Assembly: GCF_018446385.1 (NCBI RefSeq)
Contig: NC_055991.1
Coordinates: 119,765,794 to 119,829,793, forward strand
DNA from: Zingiber officinale
Taxonomy: Eukaryota > Streptophyta > Magnoliopsida > Zingiberales > Zingiberaceae
DNA length: 64,000 bases
Reading direction: 5' to 3'
Every line of letters starts with the position of its first letter. Within the stretch, counting starts at the first letter, position 1. A program made the position numbers and the translations under genes. This document shows, one piece after another, positions 44,319-55,804 of this stretch. The notes beneath the pieces are model-generated. The model was not told the origin of the DNA. It saw nothing but the letters and a program-made list of their open reading frames with translations, and did no database searches.

Positions 44319-45250
44319 TTTGCATAATTTGTGTTAAATGAAATGCCCATTTTAATTGGAAATGGAACGTTTTGATCAAATAAAATTATTCCAAATTTTA
44401 ACTGATTTTATTTTTATTTTTGATAAACCATATTTAAGATTTAAATAGATTGTTTGGCTCATTTTAAAAAAATCTTAAATAGACGAATAAGTAAACTCTT
44501 ATGATATATAAAATACGATACCTAGTGTTTGCCTAGTAACTTTACATTAGTTGTTTGCAGCCACTGAACTAGGTAAAAGAGTGAGTTCATATCTAACATG
44601 TGCACTAGTACACCACACTGCATAAAACCAATGTTTTCAAAACTAGAGGGAACTGGTTGCTTGGTGATCGCTCTGAAGCATTCAATTCGATCGATTGGGA
44701 AGTCAGTGGAATGGGCCACAAAAACTGAGAACCAGAGATTCATCCATCGGTTCGGATTTAAAAGCCTAGCATAACAAATTTCAGATGCTGAATTACTACA
44801 TCAGAGTGAGTTCTGTACTTCTATGAATTAGTACAAGCATGAGCTCACCTGCAACTCATGGGTCCAATTCAACACTGTAAACAGAAGTGTTACCACAATG
44901 AGAGATAGAGCTAACTCCGAATATACATGCCGATAACACAGTGGAGGATAATATGGAAGTTGCAAACTAAGGAACCATATTTTCTTTCCCAAATAACATA
45001 TAGGAAGCTTGAAAGTATTCATCATGGGTTTAATTTAACTTGAACATTTACAAAAAAAAATAATAATAATATACATGGTGCACCGACAAGTTAACCAAAC
45101 ATTCTACTAGCCTTGGTCTTGCATTTCAAGAAGGGGATCTTGCTGAAACAAAAGGCACTTTGTATTTCATTCATGAAGTAGAAGACTTTTGCCTGTCTGG
45201 CAAACAAACTAAACAAAGTCCCCGAGATGCTGACCTCTTAAGAACATAGA
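44319..45250. other. Intergenic DNA downstream of FKBP18
   Basis: No gene or repeat recognised. The part nearest 45250 likely includes the FKBP18 3' UTR. Confidence 0.4.
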
Positions 45251-48200
45251 TTACTTTCCTCCTGGAGGTACCACTTCCAAAAGCTCCACATTCATTTCAA
45301 AATCAACTCCAGGCTACAAGGTTGAAAATTCACGAAAATTAGCCGCTTTAAAGATACCTACAAGAGTTTGTGCATAATGATTGCTCCCCATCATTTTAGT
45401 TTTTCCTCATTCGCTCATTCCAAACTAGGAGTGTGATTAGGAACCATAGATCTACTTTCTAGACTGAACATGAACAATAGATGAGATAATGCATATAAAC
45501 AAAAAGATAGATCTACTTTCCAGACCGAACCCATAAAAGTTATTGATGAAACGATGAATTTCAGAAATAATATACACTCTTACTGGTATTTCATTCATCC
45601 CCTTTTTTCCATAACCCACTTCAGGGGGGATGATCACCGTTCTCTGCACCATTCAAGATAGAACATGGACATGAAAAGCCAAGATAGTGTAAGCTACGAA
45701 TGTGCTTCAAGGAAACATGTAAGCAAAAAGATTTTGCAGACACTCACCATCCCACCTACTCTCATGCCTTCGGTTATCGTATACAGAGCTGCTGGGGGTT
45801 TCGGTGCAGCCTGGGCAGAATAAAGACCATTTGCATTGTCCACAAATTCACGCTTTCTTTCTTTACCAGGTAGTGAACCAACAATAAATTCATATGGCTA
45901 CTAAAAGAAGAAAGCTCTGTCAGTGCTACAATTTCACAAAAGTTTGTCATGGACAGACACTAAAAATGAGCAACGATGTTAGCAAAAATGCCAAACAGCA
46001 ACAAGTTGTGAGCATGAAAACAAGAATACAGAATTACTCCGAGAAGAATTGATTGCGGACAAAATTTATTTACATGAAAATAGGAAGGAATTATGCTATA
46101 ATCCACATAGCAATAAAAAAACACATGATAGGAAACTTGGATCTCTATGTTTCCCTCCGAAATAGTGATTACATGAGGAAATCACTTAGTGTTACCACAA
46201 GAATGCAATCATGAGTAAATGCGATCAGCATTACTGAAGAAGACACAATGTAAATGCTACAATCAAATTGCGCTCGTGGAAATAACCTGTGCAATGATGC
46301 GATTTCCAGCTAGAAGTTTAGACTCACGACTAGAAACTGCTGTGATCCCTCGAAAGATGCAGTCGAAGTGTACCTAAAAGAGCAAAGGTCAGCATACAAT
46401 GATGTGGTTTGCATTTTCATCTGCAAAGAAAACATTTGTCACTGGAACAAGTAGTCAGGCAATTTGATATGGAAACAACCTGCACTGTGAGGCCTTTCTC
46501 AGCTTTGGGGCCCTTTCCCTCAACAAGATCATAGTACTTCAAGCCTTCAGCTGTTTTAAACATTTAGACCTCAGAAAACTGAAAATTAAGAAAATATGAA
46601 ATTACTAAAACACCAGAAACATATACTAAAAGATCACAGGACTTCAATTTTTTTTTTTTTTTTTGATAATCCATGTTTCCAGCTCGAGATCACAGTACTG
46701 CAAGCCTTTGACTGTTGTACACATTTAGATCTCATTAAATCAAAAATTAAGAAAATATGGCGTTACCATAGCACAGAAGAAATTTAATCTAAAAGAGAGA
46801 AGTCATGTAGTACCACAAAGATTATAGTTCATTTGACTTTAAATAATATGCTGAAAAAATAAGCATAATTGATGCTTCAAAATATCAACTTGTCTAGCAT
46901 TTTTTTTCCCTATCTTATCAATCCATTTAAAGGCCATTTTGACATAACTTGAGCAAATATAGAATAATACAGAGAAAATCCAAAAACCTTATCATTAAAT
47001 GTTTCCACTAAAATATCATATGCTTCATATTGTCGAGCCTGCTGCAATTACAAGTATAAAAAAATTGCACTCATTGAGGGTACTCTTTCATTTGCTAAAA
47101 TTGAGTGTTAGATGATGACAACAGAACTCTCAAAATAAACTATCTTCCATTATCTCAAAGTAATGGTTCCACACAGGGTTTTGGTAAACTAATTCAGGGG
47201 TGGGAGTGACTTACCACTGCACCCTACACCTAGGACAGGCTCAACATGGAGCTCAACCTATATGAACCGCTTATTATGAACCAACAATTGGACAGTTGAT
47301 ATGTTGCACTTGGGGAGCCAGTTTGGGCTCAACTGCAGCCCTATGCAGGAAATCTAGTGTATAATTATTTAACTTTTTTAGCATTGTGTTGGTGTAATTC
47401 AGCTGGAATTTTGTGACTGCTGCAATTTTCTCAATTAGTGGAGCATTTTGGAACCTCCAAGATCCCTTAGGAGATTTGGAGATTCTCATAGACCAAGAAG
47501 TTTGCATAAAGGAATGTTTTTTAATTCTCTGGGAGAGTTTCTGGTGTCCATGAAACCTAGGGATGAGGTTACATTGAATTGTGATGGACGTTATTCCAAC
47601 CCGGCTTATATAGGAGATTGAGAATAATCACTGCTGGAAAATTGCCTCCAGTTTGCTCCCATCACAAACATACACACAAAGGTCATAGAGCTGACGGTGT
47701 TCAAATTAGTCTACAAAAACACTATTAACCAGAATGCCCTTGTGACAAGAAGACAAAGGCTTCAGCAACGGTGCATAATACAAGAAGATGAAGAAAATTT
47801 AAAAAAGATGATAACCAAATGAGGCAGGAGAAGTAGAGCAATCAGTGCAAATAAAGTAATTCCTTTTAAAAAAAAAAAGACACTAAAAATTTGCATCCGA
47901 TTATATCCTTCACCAACAAAAATACAAAGATTACAGAACTGAGCTAGCCAGATTGGGCTACAAAGCCTATAAACTAGAATGCCTTTGCGATACTAGGAAA
48001 TGGTGCATAAAAGAAGAAGATGCAGGAAACTCAACTCACGGCTGGTCATGTACTCCTCCGGAGGGATGGCCTTTCTCCCCCTTCTCTCTCGTGCGTGCGA
48101 AAGAAGGGGTGGCGCAGTGAAGCTGAGGGGAAGAGCTGAGATGGTCAGGATAACATCTCGTCGGGAAACGGGGAGTCGTGTAGAATGAGTTAGAGGAGGA

Positions 48201-48337
48201 GGATGAGGAGAAGGAGGAGGGTGGTACAGTAGCTTCTTCTGCGCTTTCGATGAGCGGAGGACAGCATCGGAAGGAGGAGGAGGAGGAGGAGGAGGAGGAG
48301 GAAGCCCCATCCGGAAGAAGACAGGAGATGAAGCCAT
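45251..48337 (-). CDS. FKBP18: FKBP18-type peptidyl-prolyl isomerase, thylakoid lumen
   Basis: Six exons on the - strand, 48040-48337, 46480-46550, 46287-46373, 45748-45897, 45584-45643 and 45251-45313, phase-consistent, about 242 residues. The N terminus (MASSPVFFRM, a proline run coded by a GGA/TCC microsatellite) is a plastid transit peptide. It is followed by a twin-arginine lumen signal (SRRDVILTISALPLSF, cleavage near SHA/RERR). The FKBP domain starts GLKYYDLVEGKGPKAEKG and includes VQVHFDCIFRG, ESKLLAGNRIIAQPYEF, TITEGMRVGGM, RTVIIPPEVGYGKKGMNEIP and DFEMNVELLEVVPP. FKBPs catalyse prolyl cis-trans isomerisation or act as assembly factors; this subgroup is lumenal and its exact client is unknown. 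Assignment to FKBP18 rather than FKBP19 rests on remembered similarity, especially PYEFIVGSLPGKERKREF. Confidence 0.9.
46665..46770 (-). repeat. Decayed duplicate of the FKBP18 exon 2 acceptor region
   Basis: About 130 bp beyond exon 2 inside intron 1, GATCACAGTACTGCAAGCC...CTGTTGTACACATTTAGA mirrors GATCATAGTACTTCAAGCC...CTGTTTTAAACATTTAGA at 46528-46565 and its intron. It is an old tandem duplication of exon 2's start plus adjoining intron, now eroded. Confidence 0.6.
47545..47625 (+). mobile_element. LINE RNase H-like scrap
   Basis: The + strand reads KPRDEVTLNCDGRYSNPAYIGD, resembling the first strand of the RNase H domain of plant L1-type LINEs (consensus near VKLNxDGSxxGNPG). It sits in FKBP18 intron 1. 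Too short to place further; the region around 47280-47540 may be more of the same element. Confidence 0.4.
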
Positions 48338-48424
48338 TGCTTTGGATTTAGATTGAAGGGAAACGAAATGAGGCTGTCCACTTGTATACTCTTGGGAGAT
48401 TTTTCTGGTCCGGGATTGGTTCAC

Positions 48425-48795
48425 TTGATGGGTGCATAGGTAATGATGTCATCAAAAACTCGCTGCCTATCTGTAATTCTATGAAATGGTTATCCAATAA
48501 TAAAAATATTCATCCATAAATATTATTACTGATTAAGTATTAGAAATTGATTAAAGTAAATTATCTAGATAATTAAAAATTAATTGAATGTTTATAAGTA
48601 AAAAAGATTGAGAGACGGAGAGAAAGAGAGAGTTGAGAAAGACAGAAAAAGAGTAAGTAAGAGAGAGAGAGAGAGTGATAAGGGAGAGTGAAAATAATTT
48701 TGGGGATGAGTCTAGGATTTTAATTTCACTATAATACTAGTTAATGTTCTTATATATTGTTTATCTCCTTATCTTCTATGTTTATGATCTTGTAG
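48425..48795. other. FKBP18 upstream region with GA-rich run
   Basis: FKBP18 promoter side. A GA-rich stretch at 48605-48690 includes an AG dinucleotide run. No gene. Confidence 0.5.
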
Positions 48796-50430
48796 AGATT
48801 CTAACTGATCCTGTCGGGAAGCTGAGAAGACGAACCTGTCGGAATGACGTATCTGGAAGGTTGACTGCACCCCCATGACCCGGTTGATGATCTGTCCACT
48901 ACGTTGACCCGATCGTCCGAAGTCCTCCTCCGGTCAACTGTACCTGTATCCAGCGACCGGGTTCCCCCGGTCTCTGGTACCTCGGTGCTCGAGGCGAATC
49001 CCACAGACATATAAGTAACCGCATAATAGTATAGCAATAAAATGAACAGATACCGAGTACGAGAGCTTACCCTGGCCCAGGGGGGCGCCCTCGGATGGAT
49101 GGATGAGCTGGTCGAGCTACTGATCAAGTCGTCGCAGCCCAGGCGGCATGTAAGTCAGAATATATCCTCGGCTCACAGGCCAGGCTACGGCACACACTGA
49201 TGGCTCCTAGGCCGGCTGGTAAAATGTCTCACCATCATAGCAGTAATACAAAGAGCAGAACATCACGGCTCGATGGCCGGAAAACACAATGGATGTTTGG
49301 AAACACCGCGGAAGGCTGGATCTACGCCAAAAGCAGTGGAGGCAACAAATGTACAGCCGTCGATGTGGACTGTCAGGACGCCGGAGCTAGCTGTGGGGCC
49401 GTCGGAAGGGGCAGCGGCGGCTGCCGGCGGCGGTGGCTACCGGTGGCAACACCTGCGGGAGGTGGCAGCGATCCTCCTCAACAGCATCATCACCGGCGAG
49501 CAGCGAGAGGGGCCGGCGGTGGAGGCGGCGCCAATAGCGCCCTCTACTGGACGTGCTCGAGGCGGAGAGAACCATGAGGGGAGAAGATAGCGTCGAGGAG
49601 AAATAAAGAAGGGGAACGACCATCGACGTCGGTGAGGAGCGATGTGAGAAAGAGCTTCCTTCGTCGAATCTTCTGGCGGTGAACCAAGACCATTGAAGCC
49701 CTCTTTCCCCCACTGTTCCTAGTGGCGGCTCTCAACCAAGCACCCTCTTGCCGGTGGCCACGCTGAGGAGAAGAGGAAAGGAGGTGTAAGAGAGGAGGAG
49801 GAAAGGAGTGGCCAGCGCCGCCCCTAGCGCTGGCCGGCAGCGTGAGAGGAAGAGATCCTCCTCCTGGCGGCGAGCTCGAGCACGAAGCCAAAAAAACTTC
49901 CTCTGTCGGCTGTGAGCAGTGCTCCCTAAAAACACTCAAACCCTCAAGTTCTCCAATGACCCAATTGCCCTCCCACATCTCCTTATTTCCCCTCATGTCC
50001 TCAATTACATCCGGATCACAAGCCTCCCCTTCAAGTCTAGTCGAAGGAGGCGTGAGTCTGACTGACTGGACAGTTTATCGCTAAGGCTACATCGATCTCC
50101 ATATCAAAGTCAAATCGTTGAACCCTTCGCATAATGACTCTCGAGCGGTCGCTACAGTAATGGTGTCGCATGAGATGGTAATCGTGCCGAGTGGATCAAG
50201 TCGATAGCCGGCCCGATGCTGAGCGAACAACAAAACATCAAACGAGCGGCCAAACAACAAACGATCGACGAGTACAAGGATAGTAGACTGAGCGACACGC
50301 TGGACAACGAGTAGACCGAGCGGATGAGCGATGCTGAGTGTGTGACCGTGGAGATGCCGAACGAGGAACAAAAACACCTCTGCGAGCGATGACGATACGG
50401 GGAACACGACAACGAAGATGCTGAACGGGC

Positions 50431-50600
50431 GATCGGAATGATGTCGATCGGATGAATAGATGTCGGGCGGACGATGCTGAGCATGCGATCGGAATGATGT
50501 CGATCGGACGGATAGATGCCGGGCGGACGATGCTGAGCATGCGATCGGAATGATGTCGATCGGACGGATAGATGCCGGGCGGACGATGCCGCGTGATACC
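50431..50600. repeat. 56-bp tandem repeat, three units
   Basis: Units start at 50431, 50487 and 50543 with GATCGGAATGATGTCGATCG and end in GATGCTGAGCATGC. Each contains short palindromes (CGATCG, GCTGAGC, GCATGC). Two diverged copies may precede them. Confidence 0.85.
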
Positions 50601-50799
50601 GGTCGGACGGCTATGAAAGTGCTGACTGCGCAGCCCCAAAAATAGTCAACGGGCGATCGTAAGGTGCCGGCCCAACAATCGAGTGAACTAAATGGAATGA
50701 TGTCGAGTGACCGCATCACTCGTGAGTTGATCGGAAGTGTAGCCCGTGAATCGAAGGCTCGTGGAGGCGAAAGCCACGAGCCGAACGGGCTCATAGCCT

Positions 50800-51130
50800 A
50801 AATTCTGGTTTGAAACCAGTAGAGATACTCTTTGTTCGCGACCATCGGAGATAGCTCGACTCCGATCGGGGGAGATAAGATGCTCTTATAATCTGATCTG
50901 TGACCAGCGAGAAACGCTCGACCCCGAACGGGGGAGATAAGAAATGCGATATGCTGATAAGCTGGCTCGAGGCCAGTGACAATCGCTCGACCCTGAACGG
51001 GGGAGATAGAATATCTGAAGCTGGTCCGAGACCAGTGGCGACCGCTCGACCCCGAACGAGGGAGATAGAATATCTGAAGCTGGTCCGAGACCAGTGGCGA
51101 CCGCTCGACCCCGAACGGGGGAGATAGAAT
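50800..51130. repeat. 59-bp tandem repeat with compensating hairpins
   Basis: About five units. Each contains a five-base-loop hairpin (CTGGT/ACCAG or CTGGC/GCCAG; at 50805, 50962, 51020 and 51079) and a second, CCCCGAACGGGG. The last two units are nearly identical with a 59-bp period. Confidence 0.8.
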
Positions 51131-51144
51131 ATCTGATAACTAGT

Positions 51145-51300
51145 CCATGCAGCGGTCTTCAAGCCGGGGTTTTATAGTCGCCGGTTCGACTCTCGATATT
51201 TAACGTCGGAGCTCGACGGTCTTCAAGCCGGGGTTTTTATAGTCGCCGGTTCGACTCAACGGTTTAACGTCTGGGCTAGACGGTCTTCAAGCCGGGGTTC
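51145..51300. repeat. Tandem repeat with GGTCTTCAAGCCGGGGTT
   Basis: Three copies of GGTCTTCAAGCCGGGGTT separated by variable 40-50 bp containing CGCCGGTTCGACTC, adjoining the putative retroelement border. Confidence 0.8.
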
Positions 51301-51479
51301 CCACAGACGGCGCCACTAACTAAATTACCAATACCACTCCATGACAATTACACAAGAGTGTTTACATAATTTGTACTTCAATGTTACGAAGTAAAAGAGG
51401 TAACATAGAGAAACCAGCTAAAGGGATGCTCCTTATCATTAGGGGCCTCTAGTTATACAATCTCTAAATTACACAAGTT

Positions 51480-51672
51480 GTCCCCAGGGCGTAGCACAGC
51501 TGGGGGCGCATGGTTTCGTGGCCGAGAGGTCCAGGGTTCGATCCTCGAGGTGTCATTGTCTGGGACTAGTGTTGCGGCCATGCACTTTCAGCTGTGTACC
51601 TGCATTTACCTCCCTCCATATCCATGGGACTGGCTATAGGGGCCGCTGATGTGGCGGTTCCACATTTTTTTT
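51480..51672 (+). mobile_element. Full-length-looking tRNA-derived SINE
   Basis: 193 bp flanked by a perfect 17-bp duplication TCTAAATTACACAAGTT (51463-51479 and 51673-51689). Polymerase III A box TAGCACAGCTG is at 51492-51502 and B box GGTTCGATCC at 51535-51544. The 3' end has GGGGCCGCTGATGTGGCGG and a T run. The layout fits the Au SINE family known across angiosperms; the family name is from memory. It is not a tRNA gene: no anticodon arm or acceptor stem forms. Confidence 0.9.
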
Positions 51673-51689
51673 TCTAAATTACACAAGTT

Positions 51690-52233
51690 ACTTCCTAACA
51701 CTGAGTTGGTAAAAACTCATTAAGCTCTAATTAGATAATTCTTTGTAGAGATTTGACCCCCATTCCAAAGTGATAACTCTGGAAAGTTCAGTTAAACTGA
51801 TATCCTCTGTCACTAGGCCCCCGGTCATACAATCCAAAACTTCTCCTCTACATTATGACCAAACCTTGACATTCATATGCATTCACCATTTACACATTTC
51901 ATCAAACACATACAAAGCACAACACATTTAGAACAAGTCATAAACATATCATAGAATAGAAAAATGACTAAATACATAGTTCATACATCATCATCACATC
52001 ATAATTACTCCCTACATCCTAAATCGGGAGAATCTACTCCATGGAGAAGGGAAATATGCCCAAGAGATAAAGAAATACAAATCTACAACTCATTAAATGA
52101 AATAAAGATAAGAGAAATGGTTATCCATGAGTTCCAATGTCGTTAGAGATGATCCCTTACTCCGGAGGAGGACGAATCATCGAAGGCGGCTTCAAAAGAT
52201 GGCTCTAGGGTTTCCCCCAAGGGGAGAACCTAT
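51690..52233. other. Unclassified repeat-like DNA
   Basis: The segment around 51950-52230 resembles in wording (ATCTACTCCATG, AAATACAA, GGGTTTCCCCCAAGGGG) parts of the gypsy LTR at 62062-63676, so it may be an old LTR piece. No gene. Confidence 0.35.
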
Positions 52234-52943
52234 TGTACCTTCGTTAATCGGCAAAAAGGGGGGGGGTTGAATAACCCTGAAATGAAATCCATAATTTTTC
52301 TTGCTTTTTGAACTAGCAAGGAAAGAGGCATAATAGTTATTTGCTTACAATATAGGTGATTGATAATCCAAGGCAATGAAAAGGTCACTAAAAATTTTTT
52401 CATTGAAGGCGGAGAAACCTCTTACAAACTTTAACAACTCAGAAACTAGTATAGAAAGCGAATACAAGTTGTTATTTAATTCCTACGTCTAGGAGACTTT
52501 TTATAGCCTCTTGGCATAATGTTACCGTTGGTTGACGTGGCTCAGAGGCACCTCCAAAGGGATCTAGGGCGCCTTTAGTGTGGATAGAATTTTATCCGAA
52601 GTGTAACAGTTGCCAATGTTTCTACCGCATTGGAGGGACCTTCAATGTGCTTGGAGCTGCTTTGACACTATTCATTCGAGGCATCTTAGACACAATGGAG
52701 GTACCTCGGGTCCTGAATGCGGCAACTTTGCTGCCAAAGGTCAAGACACCTCCAAAGCCATTGGAGGCGCCTCAAACACTGTTCATCTGAATGGTCAATT
52801 ATAGTATGGACCAATCTTTTCCCCATGCTCTCTTGGGTGATTCTCCAGCCATCTGGAATTGAGCTTGTTGGACCAGTTAGGGCTGACAAGAGGGGGTTAA
52901 GTTTATCTGTCAAAAAGAAAAATAAACACCTTTCTCGACCGTT
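52234..52943. mobile_element. Copia-type LTR fragment A
   Basis: Starts TGTACCTTCG and quickly reaches a G run followed by TTGAATA, the same opening plan as the LTRs at 9532 and 25389 (TGT..., G run, TGAATA). It also contains GAAGGCGGAGAAACCTCTTAC, matching the intron element's LTR. The remainder repeats GGCGCCTC/GGAGGCGCC-type phrases. It ends at the CACTA fragment. Confidence 0.55.
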
Positions 52944-55520
52944 AACTAGAAAACTAGGCTTTTGAGACACAACAAAATATGTCTTAAATTATAAATTTAG
53001 TGTCTCAAAATATTTTTGAGATGGTGATGAGACGGTAATGTAGTCATCCCTAATACAAGCGTCTTAAAAAAATATTAAGACAGTTGTACTGACTCAAATG
53101 CTATTTAAGACGGTGATGAGACAGTTATTTAATTGTCTTAAAAGTATTTAAGACAATTATTGTTTTGTCTCAAATATTATGTCTTATCCTGTGAAAAAAC
53201 TAAAGACACTAAATCGAGATAGTAATGTGTTGTCTCAAATAGAACTGAAGACAGTAAATTACTGTCCCTAATATTTTAACTTGTTAGATGCAACAATTAT
53301 GACAAAAATTAATAATATTTAAAGAACATTTATTATACAAATTAATCTAGATTAAATTTATTAAATTGTCATTTCAAAACAAAAGGAAAAACTCTCTTTT
53401 TATAAATTAAAAATGATATCTACAATATAAAATTCTATAATCATTAATTGAAGTGCATCCAACATTCATCCAATAACAGAAATATCTACATATATATATA
53501 TATATCATTAATTTGATAATAAAAAAATAACTATTTCCATGAAAGTTACACAAAAGGAAATCTAAAGAACAACTCCTCGTGATCTAGAGATAACTTCTAT
53601 AATCTTTCTTCACCAGAATCTTGAACATAAAAAAAAAACTCTTATTAGAGGTAAAGATGATTTATAATATATGCTATTAAAAAAAATCAATAAATAGAAC
53701 ATTTCAATAAGAAATCTTATCATCTAACACATAATCCTCTTTCTTGCAACTATATATATATACAACATAAACAAACCTCTTCATCTCGTAATAGGAAATG
53801 ATGGTTTATGCGTTTGTTAATATCTTTGTCTTTCAAGTTGTTGCACTTGTAAAATAAATTTATCTACAGCTTAAAAATATGCACACTACTACATCACCAA
53901 AATTGTTAATAGAATTAAAAAAAATTCTTATGAAAACAACTACTAATGTACCTGTTGGTTATCCAATCCTTGTTCATGTGAAATAATATTATCTGCAACC
54001 TAAATAAAAAATAATGTACATATCACAAAACTATCAAAATTCATTATAAAAGTCAATTATTTAAATAAAGTAAAGATACCTTTTGATTTCTAAATTCACT
54101 AGATTCCATACCAAGATGAGTCAATGGGGATTCATGATTCTCTAACTTTGATTGAAGTACATCTATTTGAGATTTCATTTAATTTAGAATAGGAGTCACT
54201 ACTTTCATATACGCATATCAGAAGGACTATGACCTAAACCCATAGTGCGAACATAATCATGACTTTGATTTCCCATGAAACTATTGAAAATCTTCTGTCT
54301 CAACTCAGGTGTTTGATCTTCAATAGGTACCGCTGATAACTTTTCTTGCATTTGACTCTAGATGTTTATTAACATCAATAAATATAGATCCTTCACAAGT
54401 AAACAGAATGATAATTCTTAACAATATAAGAATTGCAAATGAATGTGTTTACTATTAAATTTGCAGCCTCGGCATCAGCTGGAACTCCATTTTTACAACG
54501 AGCCTCAATGTATGTTATTAAGGGATCAGTTGACTTTCCATCAGCTGGCAACTATATAAAAATGACAAATCTTTATAAATTTGTTATCAGAAAAATATAG
54601 TATATTATAATTATACATACTTTTATTTTGAAGTTAGGCATCGAAGTCCTTCCGGTCCTATGTATTGGCCCCGCAAGTTCTCTATTGAGTGCATTTTTCT
54701 TTGAAATTTCCTTAAAAATAAAAAAAAATAGAGATTTTTTGAACAGGTTATAATGACAATAATTAAAAAAACATAAACAATGTTATTTGAGACAAGAAAT
54801 TACTTGAAATTTGTCTGTACTCCAGTACTCGATGAGAATCCTCCATTGCTCAGGTTCAACACGATTAGGAACATTGGTTAACAATTGGTCATACGTCTTT
54901 CCATTAAAATAATCAATTTTAATTCGATTCTTCCACTTTCTCCATTTGTCGCCAACAGATTTAAGACATACAGACTTATGTGTCAGAGGGGCATTGCTGT
55001 TCTCTTATATAATTTATAGGAGATATATGAACAGTTAAAAAAATATTTAGAAACAATTATTATAACTAGGTTAGAAACATTGCTTTGTCATATTGGTCAT
55101 ATGATATGATTAATAATAGAGCAAAAATGGAGAACTTACTTGAACTTCACTCCAGATATAATCTGTAACATATGTGGGCACGTCAGACCATTCCACATAT
55201 GTTAAGGGAACTTGGACACTATTATGAGAAATTCGACCAAGCAATGATGAATACTTCCCTGCATTCGGTCCAATAGCCTGGAATGATTTGTTGAAATCAA
55301 CTATTAATTTTTCACCCACATATAAATCCCCTTGAGCAGGGCCTCTTCCTCGCTTTTTAGTAACTTCATTATTAGTTTCTCCTATAAATTCAACAAATGT
55401 AAAAGACTTGTAAATTACAATAAGTAAAAAAGAACCAACAAAGAGGGGTGATAAAGAATACGAGAAATTAAAAAAATAATTGAACACTTTAGAAAACTAT
55501 ATAAACTAACCTGAATTTGG
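52944..55520 (-). mobile_element. CACTA (En/Spm) element fragment
   Basis: The left border ACTAGAAAACTAGGCTTTTG is close to a CACTA terminus. 52965-53280 is a typical subterminal array of GTCTCAAA and TTTAAGACA motifs in both orientations. The - strand carries exon-like blocks of a plant Transposase_24 protein: GDLYVGEKLIVDFNKSFQAI with YSSLLGRISHNSVQVPL (55110-55375), KWRKWKNRIKIDYFNGKTYD with RVEPEQWRILIEYWSTDKF (about 54805-55005), and shorter downstream blocks at 54620-54715, 54450-54555 and 54190-54360. The main TNP2 transposase and the right terminus are missing, so it is a deleted, non-autonomous copy. Confidence 0.75.
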
Positions 55521-55539
55521 CAAGGTTAAACTAGGTCGT

Positions 55540-55804
55540 AAATTCGGTGGATCAATTGATTATGAAGGCGAAGAAGTCTCTTACACTCGTTAATTGTTCA
55601 CACTATTGCTAGAAAAAGAATACAAGAGTTGTTATCTATTTCCTAGGTCCAGATGTCTTTTTATAGCCCTTAGAAAATCTTATCTGTGGCTTGAAGGTGC
55701 CTTCCATAGGGTTGAAAGGCGCCTCCAGTGAGGCGCCAAAGGATAAAGTTATCCTTTGGCAACGGCTAAAATTAGCCTGATCGAAGGCGCCTTCCATAGG
55801 GCTG
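55540..55804. mobile_element. Copia-type LTR fragment B
   Basis: Similar in order to 52390-52580: GAAGGCGAAGAAGTCTCTTAC, then TACAAGAGTTGTTAT, CTTTTTATAGCC, and repeated GGCGCCTTCCATAGGG phrases. It is cut on the right by the gypsy LTR at 55805. Whether it and fragment A are two LTRs of one element or separate solo pieces is open. Confidence 0.5.

Larger units (their letters stand above)
48796..51318 (-). mobile_element. GC-rich retroelement-derived block, unclassified
   Basis: A sharp change to GC-rich sequence between AT-rich flanks. Its right end, CCCACAGACGGCGCCACT, read on the - strand gives AGTGGCGCCGTCTGTGGG, resembling the junction next to the LTR in some plant Ty3/gypsy (TAT-type) elements. 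The open frames (49200-50000, 50087-50794) are repetitive or GC-biased and show no domain. Contains three kinds of tandem repeats (50431-50600, 50800-51130, 51145-51300). LTR-element origin is inference; no second LTR or target duplication was found. Confidence 0.45.

Noticed and set aside
47274-47507. 77-residue - strand frame in FKBP18 intron 1
   Set aside because: No domain on that strand; the + strand there shows a LINE-like RNase H scrap, so the frame is likely incidental.
49200-49590. GC-rich frames that might be a gene in the 49-50 kb block
   Set aside because: Several overlapping frames on both strands, no recognisable domain, low-complexity Gly/Ala/Arg composition and retroelement surroundings.
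50087-50794. 235-residue frame on the - strand
   Set aside because: It runs through the 56-bp tandem repeat and reads as repeated SIRPIDIIPIA peptides; typical of repeat-driven open frames.
51480-51672. tRNA gene suggested by A and B boxes
   Set aside because: No cloverleaf forms, the flanks are a 17-bp target duplication and the 3' half is the SINE body.
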